A DNA stretch of 64,000 nucleotides from Oceanobacillus_B kapialis (GCF_042685265.1 NZ_JBHUMX010000005.1); one strand, 5' to 3'; shown: positions 23,327 to 31,677, numbered from the stretch's first letter. Program-made: numbers and translations. The notes: generated by a model not told the origin, from the letters alone.

Positions 23327-24799
23327 TTAAATTATCCTTTTTAACGTTATCTTCTTCGTCGCAACAGATCCGACAAAATGTTCGTTATGGTCAACGCCTA
23401 TCAGAGTAGGTTTATACCTCTTAATTGAATTTATTAGCTGTTCAATAATCATCATATCTAAATAGTTGGTAACCTCATCCCACACGAATAACGAAAAATT
23501 ACCAAGTAAGGCATGGGCCAAAAAAACTTTTTTTCTGTTCCCCAGCACTCCAATCGATACTCGATTGATCCGCAAAGCGAGAACGTTTAAAGCCTAATTG
23601 ATGCAGCAAATGCAAGTATGCCTCTTTTTCTTTTGCTGTTAGCTGGTGAAGTATGGTGGCATAATCTTCATCAAGCTGATTTTTTTGATCTAAAACAGAA
23701 AGTCTGTCAGGCAGGCGAATATGATAGTCACCCAATACTTCAAATTGTCCATTACCAAGTAAAAAGTTTAGGAGCGTTGATTTTCCCACACCATTTTTTC
23801 CTGTGATAAACAATCGATCACCTGGGATCATATCTATACTAATCGGTTCAAATAGTGGCTTTCCATCTCGTATTATGGAAAAATCTCTTAGAGAGAGAGA
23901 ATTTGCTTTGTCAGCTGATCCACGTTCATCTTTAAATCAGCAATCTCTTCTACGTTATGTATTAACTGTTGCTTCTCTCTTATTTTCTCTTCGGTTCTTT
24001 TTTTAATCGCTTTTGAGCGCTTCATCTGTTTAGCAGCCAGCCTTCTTTCAGCGGCATCTTTTGAGCTATTTTCCCTTTTCTGCCCCCACTCCCCAACTCT
24101 CTTCGAAACAGCATCCAACCGATTGATCTCTTTAAACAGCTTTTGGTTTGCTTCCACTGTTAATTTATCTGCATTCTGCTTCTCTTGTTGCCATGTATTA
24201 ATATTACCTTTTAATACATCTATACTTGCTTTATTGATTGCCAGGACATGATCCACAAATTGGTTTAGAAAATGCTGATCATGACTAATCACAATAAATC
24301 CCTTTTTTCGACTTAAAAACTCCCCAACTACTTTTCTACCATGTACATCTAAATTATTAGTCGGCTCATCAATTAAAGGAAAGGAATTCTCATTTAAAAA
24401 TAAACCAACTAACAAGATCTTCGTTTGCTCGCCGCCGCTCAACAGATGAAAATCTCTGTCTAAAATATGTGGAGATAGATCCATATAGGATAACTCCAGT
24501 TCCATTTCCCAGCGTTCCGCCATTGGATTTTCCTGAAGCAGCACCTGCTCTGCTGTAATGCTTATGTGCGGATCTGGGTACACAGGGAAGTATTTGAATG
24601 GAAGGGATGCCTGCACTGTTCCTTCATACTCTAATTCATCTAAAAGTATTTTTAATAATGTCGTTTTTCCGCGGCCATTCCTGCCAATCAAACCCAGCTT
24701 CCAGTCTTCATGAATTTTAATAGAAACATTGTGAAATAGTGGTGAAATCATAGAAGGGTATTTGAACGACATATCTTTTACGAGAATATTTCCTGACAT
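23327..24799 (-). pseudogene. Frameshifted ABC-F ribosome-protection type ATPase gene
   Basis: Three consecutive frames make up one ABC-F protein. The first (from 24799) carries Walker A GRNGRGKTTLLK, signature LLSGGEQTKILL and Walker B FPLIDEPTNNLD, then a long basic linker (KDAAERRLAAKQMKRSK). A shift near 23886-23896 in a (TC)5 tract joins to GKNGVGKSTLLNFLLG. A second shift near 23521-23537 in an A7 tract falls right after the second signature SAGEQKK. The last part has WDEVTNYLD, with Val where Pro is usual. The layout resembles Lsa/Vga/VmlR antibiotic-resistance ABC-F proteins. As read it is inactive. Confidence 0.8.
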
Positions 24800-24845
24800 A
24801 GCTAGTGGCTCCTTTCTATGCTGGACTTGGTTAACTTACTATAAG

Positions 24846-25334
24846 CTAATTAAGTGGAAAAGGGTGTGGGAGGTTCTCTTTATAATAAACTTCATGTGCT
24901 GAATATCCGTACTGTTGATATCTGGCAACCACCTTATCAATAAGACTCTCTTCCTTCGACAATACATAAATCTCTGATGTATCCACTACGCTTACTACAA
25001 AATCACAAGCTGAGTTTAAAAAATGATTGACGTCTCTTATTTCAATATAGCTTTGTTCACTGAAATAGATGGAAAAGGTAGCAAGAATGGGATAATAGCT
25101 AGGATAGGAGACATACGTATTCATTTGCTGATTGTTTAATAGTTTAGCTTCATCCAACATAGCAATGTGTGGGTCTGTTTTTCCGTTCTCTTCTACATCC
25201 TCTGGAAACAGTATTTCATGATGACAAGAACCTTTCACCCACATGGAAGGTATTAAAAGTATATCTTGAAACAATTTAAATAATATTTGGCCCCATTTAT
25301 TCTCTACTTCTAGCTTAACTCCAATTTTTGTCAT
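24846..25334 (-). CDS. Hypothetical protein, possibly DUF2691-like
   Basis: A 162-residue soluble protein beginning MTKIGVKLEVENKWGQILFK, with alternating hydrophobic residues suggesting a mixed alpha/beta fold and no signal peptide or membrane helix. The pattern of a short beta start, KLFQDIL, then an acidic loop resembles DUF2691 proteins of Bacillus, but the match is from memory and weak. The start follows TAGGTGGGAT. It lies 46 bp upstream of the broken ABC-F gene in the same direction, perhaps one transcript. No function is assigned. Confidence 0.5.
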   Translation of the reverse strand: MTKIGVKLEVENKWGQILFKLFQDILLIPSMWVKGSCHHEILFPEDVEENGKTDPHIAMLDEAKLLNNQQMNTYVSYPSYYPILATFSIYFSEQSYIEIRDVNHFLNSACDFVVSVVDTSEIYVLSKEESLIDKVVARYQQYGYSAHEVYYKENLPHPFPLN

Positions 25335-25624
25335 TCATCTATCCCACCTAGACCGTAAATTTTTGTATTAATTGAATTCCCATGACTTTCGTTTTATTTA
25401 AAAAGATACCTATTGGGGAAAATTTTATCACAATATTTTAATAACTCAACCGTCACAAGAACCCACACAAGATTGCCTAACCAGTCAATTTGCTTCATTC
25501 TAAGCTTCTTCTTAATAGTCTTTTATCATTAAAAATAGCGAACAGATACGCGCATTAACTAATAAAATAATACAGTTGAAGTAACGCTGCATTTTAAAAA
25601 CATACGGTTAAGGAAGTGTTTATC

Positions 25625-27079
25625 ATGGGAGCTATTACTGGAGCAGATTTTATTAGACGCTTAAACCAGCTGGATACTGAAATTTGGCTGGATGGAAAAA
25701 AAGTTGAGGGGGAAATTTCGGAGCACCCTGCATTCAAAGGGATTCTTCAGACAAAAGCTTCCCTATATGATATGCAACATGATCCGGAAATTAAAGAAGA
25801 GATGACTTTCCATTCAGCCGAATTAGGAGAGGCTGTTGGGATCTCCTTCTTGCAACCGAAAACAAAGGAGGATTTAATAAAAAGAAGAAAGGCAAGTGAA
25901 CACTGGGCTAGACGTACAGGTGGCTTGCTTGGGAGAAGTCCCGATTATCTCAACACCGCTTTAATGAGTTTCGCCTCTTCTTCTCCATTATTAAAGGGGA
26001 GGACAAACTGCTTTCCGGAAAATATCCAATCTTTATATGAGAAGGCGATGAAAGAGGACCTCTCATTTACCCATTCTTTTGTCTCACCCCAAGTAAACCG
26101 TTCGGATTCATATTTGGAATCCTCTGAGGAGGAACCTATTGTTGCACGGATAGTTGATAGAAATGAAGAAGGCATCATCATTAAAGGGGCTCGCCTTTTA
26201 GCTACTCAAGGCGGGTTAACGGACGAAGTATTAGTTATTAGTACGCCTAAATTTTTGCTGGATGAAAATGAGGCTTTTGCCTTCTCCATTCCATCAGATA
26301 CAAAGGGGTTAAAGTTCATATGCAGAGAGTCGTTTGTTGGTGGGGATTCGCTTTTTAATCACCCCTTAAGCTCTCGTTACGAAGAAATGGATACCATCCT
26401 TGTTTTCGATAATGTCCTAGTACCGTGGAATCGCGTATTCTATTATGACAATGCGATTGTAGCCGCAGACTTTTCCTTCCAAAGTTCGTTTCACAATTTT
26501 ACGACCCACCAAGTCGTAACAAGACAAATTGTAAAATCGGAATTTATTTTAGGTCTAGCTGAGCTCCTAGTACAGACGATTAACGTGAGCGAGTATCAAC
26601 ATATTCAAGATAAGCTATCAGAAATCATTATTGGCCTTGAAACAATGAAGGCCCTATTGGAAAAGTCCGAGAATGATGCAGCAATAGATGAGTGGGGAGT
26701 CATGCGACCAGATATTGTGCCCCTTAAGGTAGCCAATAATATCTTTCCTAAAATATACCCCCGCTTCACCGAAATAATTCAATTAATTGGGGCAAGCGGA
26801 ATGGTTAGTCTGCCTACTGAAGATGCATTCAGCTCCCCTATTCGAGCCGATCTTGATCAGTACCTTCAAGCAGCAACCAAGAACGCAGAGGGTCGAGTTA
26901 AAATATTTCGGTTGGCCTGGGATCTTACTATGAGTTCATTTGGAACGAGGCAGACTCAATATGAGAGGTACTTTTTTGGAGACCCTGTCCGATTATCCGG
27001 TCGTTTGTACAAAGCATATCCGCTTGATGATTTTGTTAAAGAAGTTAGTGATTTTTTAGACTTGGAAAGGGGAGAATAA
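25625..27079 (+). CDS. HpaB-family flavin-dependent monooxygenase (4-hydroxyphenylacetate 3-hydroxylase type)
   Basis: About 484 residues from the ATG at 25625, preceded by AAGGAAGTG. It has the acyl-CoA-dehydrogenase-like three-domain layout of HpaB: N-terminal GADFIRRLNQLDTEIWLDGK, a middle beta region (RESFVGGDSLFNHPLSSRYE, DNVLVPWNRVFYYDN) and a C-terminal helical bundle (IGASGMVSLPTEDAF). Such enzymes use reduced FAD from a separate reductase to hydroxylate phenols; B. subtilis YoaI is a similar protein. No HpaC-type reductase lies nearby, so reductant supply must come from elsewhere. The substrate cannot be told from sequence. It stands alone, with no recognisable gene in 27080-27337. 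Confidence 0.82.
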   Translation: MGAITGADFIRRLNQLDTEIWLDGKKVEGEISEHPAFKGILQTKASLYDMQHDPEIKEEMTFHSAELGEAVGISFLQPKTKEDLIKRRKASEHWARRTGGLLGRSPDYLNTALMSFASSSPLLKGRTNCFPENIQSLYEKAMKEDLSFTHSFVSPQVNRSDSYLESSEEEPIVARIVDRNEEGIIIKGARLLATQGGLTDEVLVISTPKFLLDENEAFAFSIPSDTKGLKFICRESFVGGDSLFNHPLSSRYEEMDTILVFDNVLVPWNRVFYYDNAIVAADFSFQSSFHNFTTHQVVTRQIVKSEFILGLAELLVQTINVSEYQHIQDKLSEIIIGLETMKALLEKSENDAAIDEWGVMRPDIVPLKVANNIFPKIYPRFTEIIQLIGASGMVSLPTEDAFSSPIRADLDQYLQAATKNAEGRVKIFRLAWDLTMSSFGTRQTQYERYFFGDPVRLSGRLYKAYPLDDFVKEVSDFLDLERGE

Positions 27080-27337
27080 CGTAAATTCGTTTGAAATATA
27101 AGTCCAAAGATTAAAGGTTTCTAGCCGAGCTGTTCAATACTGAGGCAGTCTTTGTTAAGCTAGCGTTTGATCGAATTAACATTTAGCTGCCTTCACTATT
27201 ACAGCAACATGAATTGTGTAATTTAAATAAGTATAGTCATAATGAAATTACAGGCTGTGTATTAGCACAAAAAGGTCCATATGTGAAAAGGATCTTTGAA
27301 TTAGTCTCATTAATTTATCCCAGAGCTTTTTTCCTGT

Positions 27338-27721
27338 TTAAAAGTGGGACGGAACTTTGACAAGAAAATATTTTTTTGTCCACATTTCCGTGGTAACAAC
27401 CGACGATTCACCACTATCTTTTTTGAAAAAAAGGCCACTACCTTCTTTCTCTGTGAAGGCCCACCCATTGCTGCTCATAAACTTTTTTATGTTTTCATCA
27501 ACTTCGGTTACGCCATTTTGATTTTCTGTGATATACCAAGCATCATTGTCATCCTGTGAAATTTTCACCAAATCTATTTGATTTGCTTTTTTTAACTTTT
27601 CAATTGCTTCTTTTGGTGATATGGAATTAACAGGAAGGTCCGGATACGTTGACATATTCACTACCGTAAACATTACAATAACTGCAATAATAGCTATTAT
27701 AAATATCGATATCTTTTTCAC
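27338..27721 (-). CDS. Small secreted or membrane-anchored hypothetical protein
   Basis: About 127 residues from the GTG at 27721, which is preceded by GGAGGAATACAA; an upstream ATG at 27757 lacks such a site. The N-terminus is a basic then hydrophobic segment (KKISIFIIAIIAVIVMFTVV) acting as signal anchor. The outside part contains SPKEAIEKLKKANQIDLVKI and WYITENQNG, like small PepSY-type or stress-lipoprotein folds, but I do not recognise the family. No lipobox Cys is visible. Single gene, no operon partner. Confidence 0.55.
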   Translation of the reverse strand: MKKISIFIIAIIAVIVMFTVVNMSTYPDLPVNSISPKEAIEKLKKANQIDLVKISQDDNDAWYITENQNGVTEVDENIKKFMSSNGWAFTEKEGSGLFFKKDSGESSVVTTEMWTKKYFLVKVPSHF

Positions 27722-27854
27722 TTGTATTCCTCCTATATAAGTTAGATTTGAGGCCACACCATTTTTATAGTCGTTTGTTGTATTATACTTAAGTTACTCC
27801 AGATATAGACAATAAAGGAATTTCAGTTTTTAACATGTTTATTTTACAGAAAAA

Positions 27855-27884
27855 TTGAGGTATACTGTATATAGATAGTAATAT
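27855..27884 (+). promoter_or_regulatory. Promoter of the antitoxin RNA
   Basis: TTGAGG, 18-bp spacer, TAATAT on the plus strand. Transcription would begin near 27891, running toward the 3' end of the toxin message. Confidence 0.65.
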
Positions 27885-27890
27885 GATAAT

Positions 27891-28023
27891 AAAAGACCGT
27901 CCATGGTGGTACATGGAACGGCCTAATGTGTAAAAGCCCTTCAAGGGGGCAGCTCACGATTTGAGTTAAAAAAGTAACCAACCCAAAGGCTTGCTAGGCA
28001 TTTAATGGGTGGTTACTTTTTTT
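27891..28023 (+). ncRNA. Antisense antitoxin RNA of a type I toxin-antitoxin pair
   Basis: A roughly 130-nt RNA is predicted from the promoter at 27855 to the terminator stem AGTAACCAACCC (27973-27984) / GGGTGGTTACT (28007-28017) with a T7 tail. Its 5' part folds as GACCGTCCATG/CATGGAACGGCC. It overlaps the toxin message at the toxin stop codon and 3' UTR, the arrangement known for TxpA/RatA-type systems, where pairing triggers RNase III decay. The same stem serves as terminator for both transcripts. Predicted from sequence only. Confidence 0.7.
27973..28023. terminator. Shared bidirectional terminator of toxin and antitoxin
   Basis: A 11-12 bp stem (AGTAACCAACCC with GGGTGGTTACT) flanked by T7 on the plus strand and by a T run on the minus strand (complement of AAAAAA at 27968-27973). 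Confidence 0.8.
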
Positions 28024-28093
28024 GTTGTGACAGTATAGCTATTATTAAGGTTCCGAAAGATATCATTACCATTAATGTTTGGAATACTGTCAT
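28013..28093 (-). CDS. Short hydrophobic holin-like type I toxin
   Basis: A 26-residue peptide: MTVFQTLMVMISFGTLIIAI followed by LSQQKK. This is the pattern of the Hol-Tox/TxpA-type type I toxins of Firmicutes (TV-x-T-L-MxMIxFGTL, one membrane helix, Lys at the end). AAGGGGGTGA lies at correct spacing before the ATG, but is sequestered by an upstream TCACCCCTTT in a hairpin, typical of toxins whose translation is held back. A likely promoter is TTGTTT-17-TGTAAT on the minus strand (about 28183-28155). Overexpressed toxins of this kind insert into the membrane; an antisense RNA overlaps the 3' end. Confidence 0.8.
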   Translation of the reverse strand: MTVFQTLMVMISFGTLIIAILSQQKK

Positions 28094-28204
28094 AGTATCA
28101 CCCCCTTTCAAAAAAGGGGTGAACCACCACCCATGAAAGCCCTATTACACTTATATAAGTATATCAAAACAAATAATTCTTTCACATCAAATTCTTTATA
28201 ATAC

Positions 28205-28240
28205 TACAAAAAAAGACCCCCATCCATTGCTGAGAGCCTT
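28205..28240 (-). terminator. Duplicated copy of the rpsI terminator
   Basis: GACCCCCATCCATTGCTGAGAGCC with an A7 run in front; the same hairpin as at 31647-31677 downstream of true rpsI, with some mismatches. Confidence 0.6.
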
Positions 28241-28256
28241 TAAAACGTATATATAA

Positions 28257-28318
28257 TTAACGTTTTGAGAACTGTGGTGCACGACGAGCGCCTTTAAGAC
28301 CGTATTTTTACGTTCTTC
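28257..28318 (-). pseudogene. Fragment of the rpsI 3' end
   Basis: The minus strand encodes LKGARRAPQFSKR and a stop, identical to the C-terminus of the S9 protein at 31698, preceded by a one-base deletion that breaks the frame. Similarity ends near 28318. It marks one edge of the duplicated segment. Confidence 0.9.
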
Positions 28319-28522
28319 TATTTAGTGCGTATATATGTTCATATGTTTTCTTATAAAAGTTGATTTATCAAGCTTTCAAACACGGTATTAAATCATCAAT
28401 ATATATCAATTTATATTCAATAATATATTTTTTAAAGTCAAATTAAAGTCATAAAATGTTTTCTAGTCAGGTGTTCTATTTAATTAAAATAGGAAAGAAG
28501 AGTTTACACCCTTCTTTCTTTT

Positions 28523-28973
28523 TTAATCTTCAACAACAAGAGACCAATCATCGCCAGCCATTATGTCAATATAATATATACGATCTTGTTCAAGAGATAG
28601 AAATATACTCACCTTCGTACACACCTATTTCATTAAAGGCTGTATCTACACGAACGCCATAAACTGTAAGAACGTGAACCATGAAATTACCTTCATCGTT
28701 GTGTGACCCTGAGAAATTAATTTTATTATTATTAAAATAAAACGGCCCTATTGTTTGACTCCCACTTCCAGAAAACTCTCTATCAGTTACAAGTTCATCC
28801 ATAAAAGGTTGGTCGATATCAAAAGTCCAATTTCCATCACTATTAACTTGCAATATATAATCGCCTTCGGTTAAATTAATAAACGTTTGAACTTCGAAAT
28901 CACCTATATGATTAGCTGCTGTACCAACTCTTTCCCAGTTTGGCCATCTTCTACATGTGTTATCATAGGACAT
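28523..28973 (-). pseudogene. Broken secreted-type beta-sandwich protein
   Basis: The main frame (28590-28973) reads WERVGTAANHIGDFEVQTFI, LTEGDYILQVNSDGNWTFDI and ends VYEGEYISIS. Moving one frame over gives LEQDRIYYIDIMAGDDWSLV and a stop at 28523, completing a second repeat of the same beta pattern (xYxLxVxxDGxWT / xYYIDIMAGDDWS). So a frameshift near 28600 splits the gene. No signal peptide is found upstream; the 5' end also seems lost. A terminator-like hairpin (GAAAGAAG/CTTCTTTC near 28491-28520) follows. Function unknown. Confidence 0.6.
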
Positions 28974-29072
28974 ATTTTCTTTAATCTCTTCTATGATTTC
29001 AATTTTGCCTCAGCAGCCCGATGTAAACTATTAGTAGTTATGTTAATTTATATATATTAAAGGAGGTCTTCT

Positions 29073-29477
29073 ATGAATAGAGTGTTAGCTTCAGTAACCG
29101 CTCCAGTTCTAATTTACATATTTTTAGTCATTTATGGGGTAATAGTATACACAATAAATAGTCTCGAACTACCACCGATCTTTTCTTTAGCTGAATTTTT
29201 AACAATTTATCTTATCTCATTTGCTTTTTGCTTTTTTATTGGTATTCCATTGTCGTTCATTATTGATAAAATTAAAGGAATCCGTGGCATTAATTATACG
29301 CTTGCTGGAGGGATTATTTACGTCATACTAATGATTAAAAATAATATAGAACACTCTCGCTTTTTTATACATGTAGATAGCCTATTGACCTATTCATTTG
29401 CAGGTCTTGCTTTCTTTATATCACTTAAAATCATGGAAATTTTATTTCAGAAATTATCTGTTAGATATTCAAAATAA
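29073..29477 (+). CDS. Small polytopic membrane protein, unknown
   Basis: A 134-residue protein with four hydrophobic segments (about 8-30, 40-66, 74-90, 104-124) and few charged residues. AAAGGAGGTC precedes the ATG at good spacing. No motif recognised. It lies inside the repeat-bracketed island between the broken beta-sandwich gene (divergent) and the HXXEE gene. The island is AT-rich, which fits acquired DNA. Confidence 0.6.
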   Translation: MNRVLASVTAPVLIYIFLVIYGVIVYTINSLELPPIFSLAEFLTIYLISFAFCFFIGIPLSFIIDKIKGIRGINYTLAGGIIYVILMIKNNIEHSRFFIHVDSLLTYSFAGLAFFISLKIMEILFQKLSVRYSK

Positions 29478-29536
29478 ATATTTTATGATCCCCTTTCAGC
29501 AAGTGATTTTAATGTTAGTTGTAGGAGGGATCTATT

Positions 29537-29602
29537 ATGGAGCCAAAAGTAACCGATCATATTGGAGGTTTTCAAGTGAAGTTGTTCGTCAACTTTTTGT
29601 AA
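29537..29602 (+). other. Tiny frame with a good ribosome-binding site; possible gene remnant
   Basis: GGAGGGATCTATT precedes an ATG opening 21 codons (MEPKVTDHIGGFQVKLFVNF). Farther on, near 29695-29740, another frame reads SPTVDKIKTIPLKA, weakly like IIDKIKGIRG in the upstream membrane protein, so 29490-29770 may hold a decayed partial duplicate. Otherwise 29478-29843 shows no gene. Confidence 0.2.
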
Positions 29603-29843
29603 TTACCAACTCAACAGGTTTTCATCTATTTTTATTTAATATCCCTATTAATATCCAGAAGATAAAAGACAATAAGTTTCTGGTTGCCTTGTTCGTCTCT
29701 CCGACCGTTGATAAAATTAAAACTATACCATTGAAAGCGCACGTATTTTCTAGGATCCCCTGTTCGTAATATCAACTATGAAATAGTGATCCTATATAAG
29801 CTTGATAGACACTTTTCTACAATTTAGAAAATAGATTAAAAAA

Positions 29844-30350
29844 TTAACTCCACTTCTCTCCAATTTTATGACTAATGAAGAATACTGGTATAAGAAATAC
29901 CATAACAACTATCGCACCAACAATCGAGCTCAAGGTCAATATATCCGTGTTCTTAAATTGATAGAAAAATAAACTATAATAGGGGATAATCAGCAGAAAT
30001 GATGTCAAGACTCCTGGAGTATAGCATCTTAAGTACAAAGCCTGTAATGGGTGGGTAAAAATGTTTATAGCAAAAAGTAGATTCACCCCCAAAAACAAAT
30101 AATAGTGTTGTGTAATTACAGCTATCAATATCAATATAGAGGTAAAAACAGAGAACACAAAAACAACGACAGCAAACTTTGCAGATGTAATATCTTTATA
30201 CTTCTTGAGTTCCTTTTGTACAAACAAAGGAATCATCCTACTAACCCGAGGATACGTTTTTTGAATCCACTTTTCAATTGTTATAATCTCTTCCAAGTTA
30301 TGAAGCATAAATATGATTAAGAAAGTTAAAACCCATAAATTTAAGTCCAT
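29844..30350 (-). CDS. HXXEE-domain membrane protein
   Basis: A 168-residue protein with about five membrane segments and the family motif HNLEE near the N-terminus (His 17, Glu 20-21), then THPLQALYLRCYTPGVLTSF in the second half. These are the landmarks of the HXXEE family (PF13787), of unknown function, often found beside TetR regulators. AAAAAGGGGGAATGTG precedes the ATG. It is divergent from a TetR gene, and its promoter (TTGTTA-17-TACTAA on the minus strand, 30476-30448) overlaps an operator-like palindrome. Confidence 0.75.
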   Translation of the reverse strand: MDLNLWVLTFLIIFMLHNLEEIITIEKWIQKTYPRVSRMIPLFVQKELKKYKDITSAKFAVVVFVFSVFTSILILIAVITQHYYLFLGVNLLFAINIFTHPLQALYLRCYTPGVLTSFLLIIPYYSLFFYQFKNTDILTLSSIVGAIVVMVFLIPVFFISHKIGEKWS

Positions 30351-30447
30351 TCACATTCCCCCTTTTTACAAACTATTACTTTTTATTCATCTAACAATAG
30401 TTGCTATCATCGATTCCGTCAGCCCATTAAACACGTCCTCCCTCTTT

Positions 30448-30507
30448 TTAGTACAACTGTATTAAAATAATAACAAAATTGTTTAATTAACACAAGTGTA
30501 TTATAAT
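30448..30507. promoter_or_regulatory. Divergent promoters with paired TetR-type operators
   Basis: Plus strand: TTGTTT (30479-30484), 17 bp, TATAAT (30502-30507). Minus strand: TTGTTA (30476-30471), 17 bp, TACTAA (30453-30448). Two similar sites, TACAACTGTATTA (30452-30464) and CACAAGTGTATTA (30491-30503), each overlap one promoter, with cores TACA-AC-TGTA and ACAC-AA-GTGT. The layout predicts repression of both genes by the TetR product. Confidence 0.65.
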
Positions 30508-30513
30508 AAACAT

Positions 30514-31110
30514 ATGCCAAAAATAATTGATCATCATAAACGTAAAATTCTTATCGCTGAAGCCACATGGAAAGTTATTGTAGAAGAGGGAATCGAAAAT
30601 GCAACTGTGAGAAAGATAGCTCAAACTGCTGAACTCTCCACTGGTTCACTGAGACACTATTTTTCCTCACAGTCGGAATTACTTTGTTTCTCTATGGAGC
30701 TAGTGTCAGACCGGGTTATCCAACGGTTAGAATCAAGGGAGTTTTCAGAAGATCAGGATCCATTGGAGTTTGTATCAGAAGGTGTATTCGAAGTGTTGCC
30801 CATCGATAAAGAGCGAAAGATAGAAATGGAGGTGTGGCTTGCTTTTTCTGCAAAAGTTCTTGTCGACTCTACGCTTAATGAGCTAAGCAATAAAGTGTAC
30901 GATCACATGCACCAAGGTTTGAAAAATGTCATTCATGTTTTGCAATTGTTACAATATGCAAAAGACGGACTTGATCTCGATTTGGAAGTTAACCGGCTTC
31001 ATGCGATAGTCGACGGAATGGCAATGCATCACTTATTAAATCCAGGACACTTTACACAAGATAAAATGACTAGAACTTTAAATTATCACCTTAAATCTCT
31101 TTGCAAATAA
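30514..31110 (+). CDS. TetR-family transcriptional regulator (BetI-like C-terminal domain)
   Basis: About 198 residues from the ATG at 30514 (PKIIDHHKRKILIAE). The N-terminal helix-turn-helix is clear: VRKIAQTAELSTGSLRHYFS. The rest is helical ligand-binding domain (MEVWLAFSAKVLVDS, HAIVDGMAMHHLL), a pattern seen in BetI/PksA-like regulators with TetR_C_6. I place the start at the ATG seven bases after the -10 box, so the message would be leaderless; a GTG at 30496 lies between -35 and -10 and cannot be transcribed from this promoter. It likely controls itself and the HXXEE gene. Confidence 0.82.
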   Translation: MPKIIDHHKRKILIAEATWKVIVEEGIENATVRKIAQTAELSTGSLRHYFSSQSELLCFSMELVSDRVIQRLESREFSEDQDPLEFVSEGVFEVLPIDKERKIEMEVWLAFSAKVLVDSTLNELSNKVYDHMHQGLKNVIHVLQLLQYAKDGLDLDLEVNRLHAIVDGMAMHHLLNPGHFTQDKMTRTLNYHLKSLCK

Positions 31111-31469
31111 CTACAAAACACAACTATCTTGTAATTATAGCTAAAATTTACTACACAATGGATTCTAAACTAATAAAAGCTAATGAAACGTAACGATACT
31201 TCCAATTTGTCAAAAGCATAGATTTTTTAACCATGATGACGATCACATCATCTATTCTGGATTCTTATTTGTTTCGTCAATGAATTTTTCATAATTTATT
31301 CTACAGAAAAAATGAGGTACACTGTTTATAGATAGTAATATGATAATAAAAGACCGTCCATGGTGGTACATGGAACGGCCTAATGTGTAAAAGCCCTTCA
31401 AGGGGGCAGCTCACGATTTGAGTTAAAAAAGTAACCAACCCAAAGGCTTGCTAGGCATTTAATGGGTGG

Positions 31470-31550
31470 TTACTTTTTTTGTTGTGACAGTATAGCTATT
31501 GTTAAGGTTCCGAAAGCTATCATCACCATCAATGTTTCGAATACTGTCCA
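31470..31550 (-). pseudogene. Second toxin copy without start codon or ribosome-binding site
   Basis: In the toxin frame it reads (W)TVFETLMVMIAFGTLTIAIL and SQQKK, then stop; the first codon is TGG instead of ATG. The sequence that in copy A holds the hairpin, AAGGGGGTGA and ATG is shortened to CACCCGGGCTGG. The peptide itself is otherwise well kept, so loss of expression, not of coding sequence, is the lesion. Confidence 0.8.
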
Positions 31551-31646
31551 GCCCGGGTGAACCACCACCCATGAAAGCCTTATTACAATTATAACAGCTC
31601 TATCAAAGCAAATAATTCTTTTACATCAAATACTTTATAACACTAC

Positions 31647-31677
31647 AAAAAAAGACCCCCAGCCGTAGCTGAGAGCC
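31647..31677 (-). terminator. rpsI terminator
   Basis: On the minus strand GGCTCTCAGC pairs with GCTGGGGGTC (10 bp with G-U pairs, 4-nt loop) followed by T7. It ends the rplM-rpsI unit. Confidence 0.85.

Larger units (their letters stand above)
27841..28318. repeat. Direct repeat, copy A (toxin-antitoxin locus plus rpsI 3' end)
   Basis: About 475 bp that match 31300-31755 in the same orientation. They span the antisense RNA promoter, the antitoxin RNA, the toxin gene, a copy of the rpsI terminator and the last 20 or so codons of rpsI. Identity is high, and falls off sharply at both ends. The copies bracket about 3 kb of other DNA. Confidence 0.9.

Noticed and set aside
25335..25624. A sporulation-type promoter (CATACGGTTA) upstream of the HpaB-like gene
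   Set aside because: The -10-like sequence has no matching -35 at the right spacing.
27080..27337. A possible gene remnant after the HpaB-like gene
   Set aside because: Fragments such as QQHELCNLNKYSH can be read, but no family or continuous frame is recognisable.
29398..29769. A plus-strand frame overlapping the small membrane protein gene
   Set aside because: It starts inside another gene without a ribosome-binding site and has no plausible protein features; only a tiny frame at 29537 has a good site.
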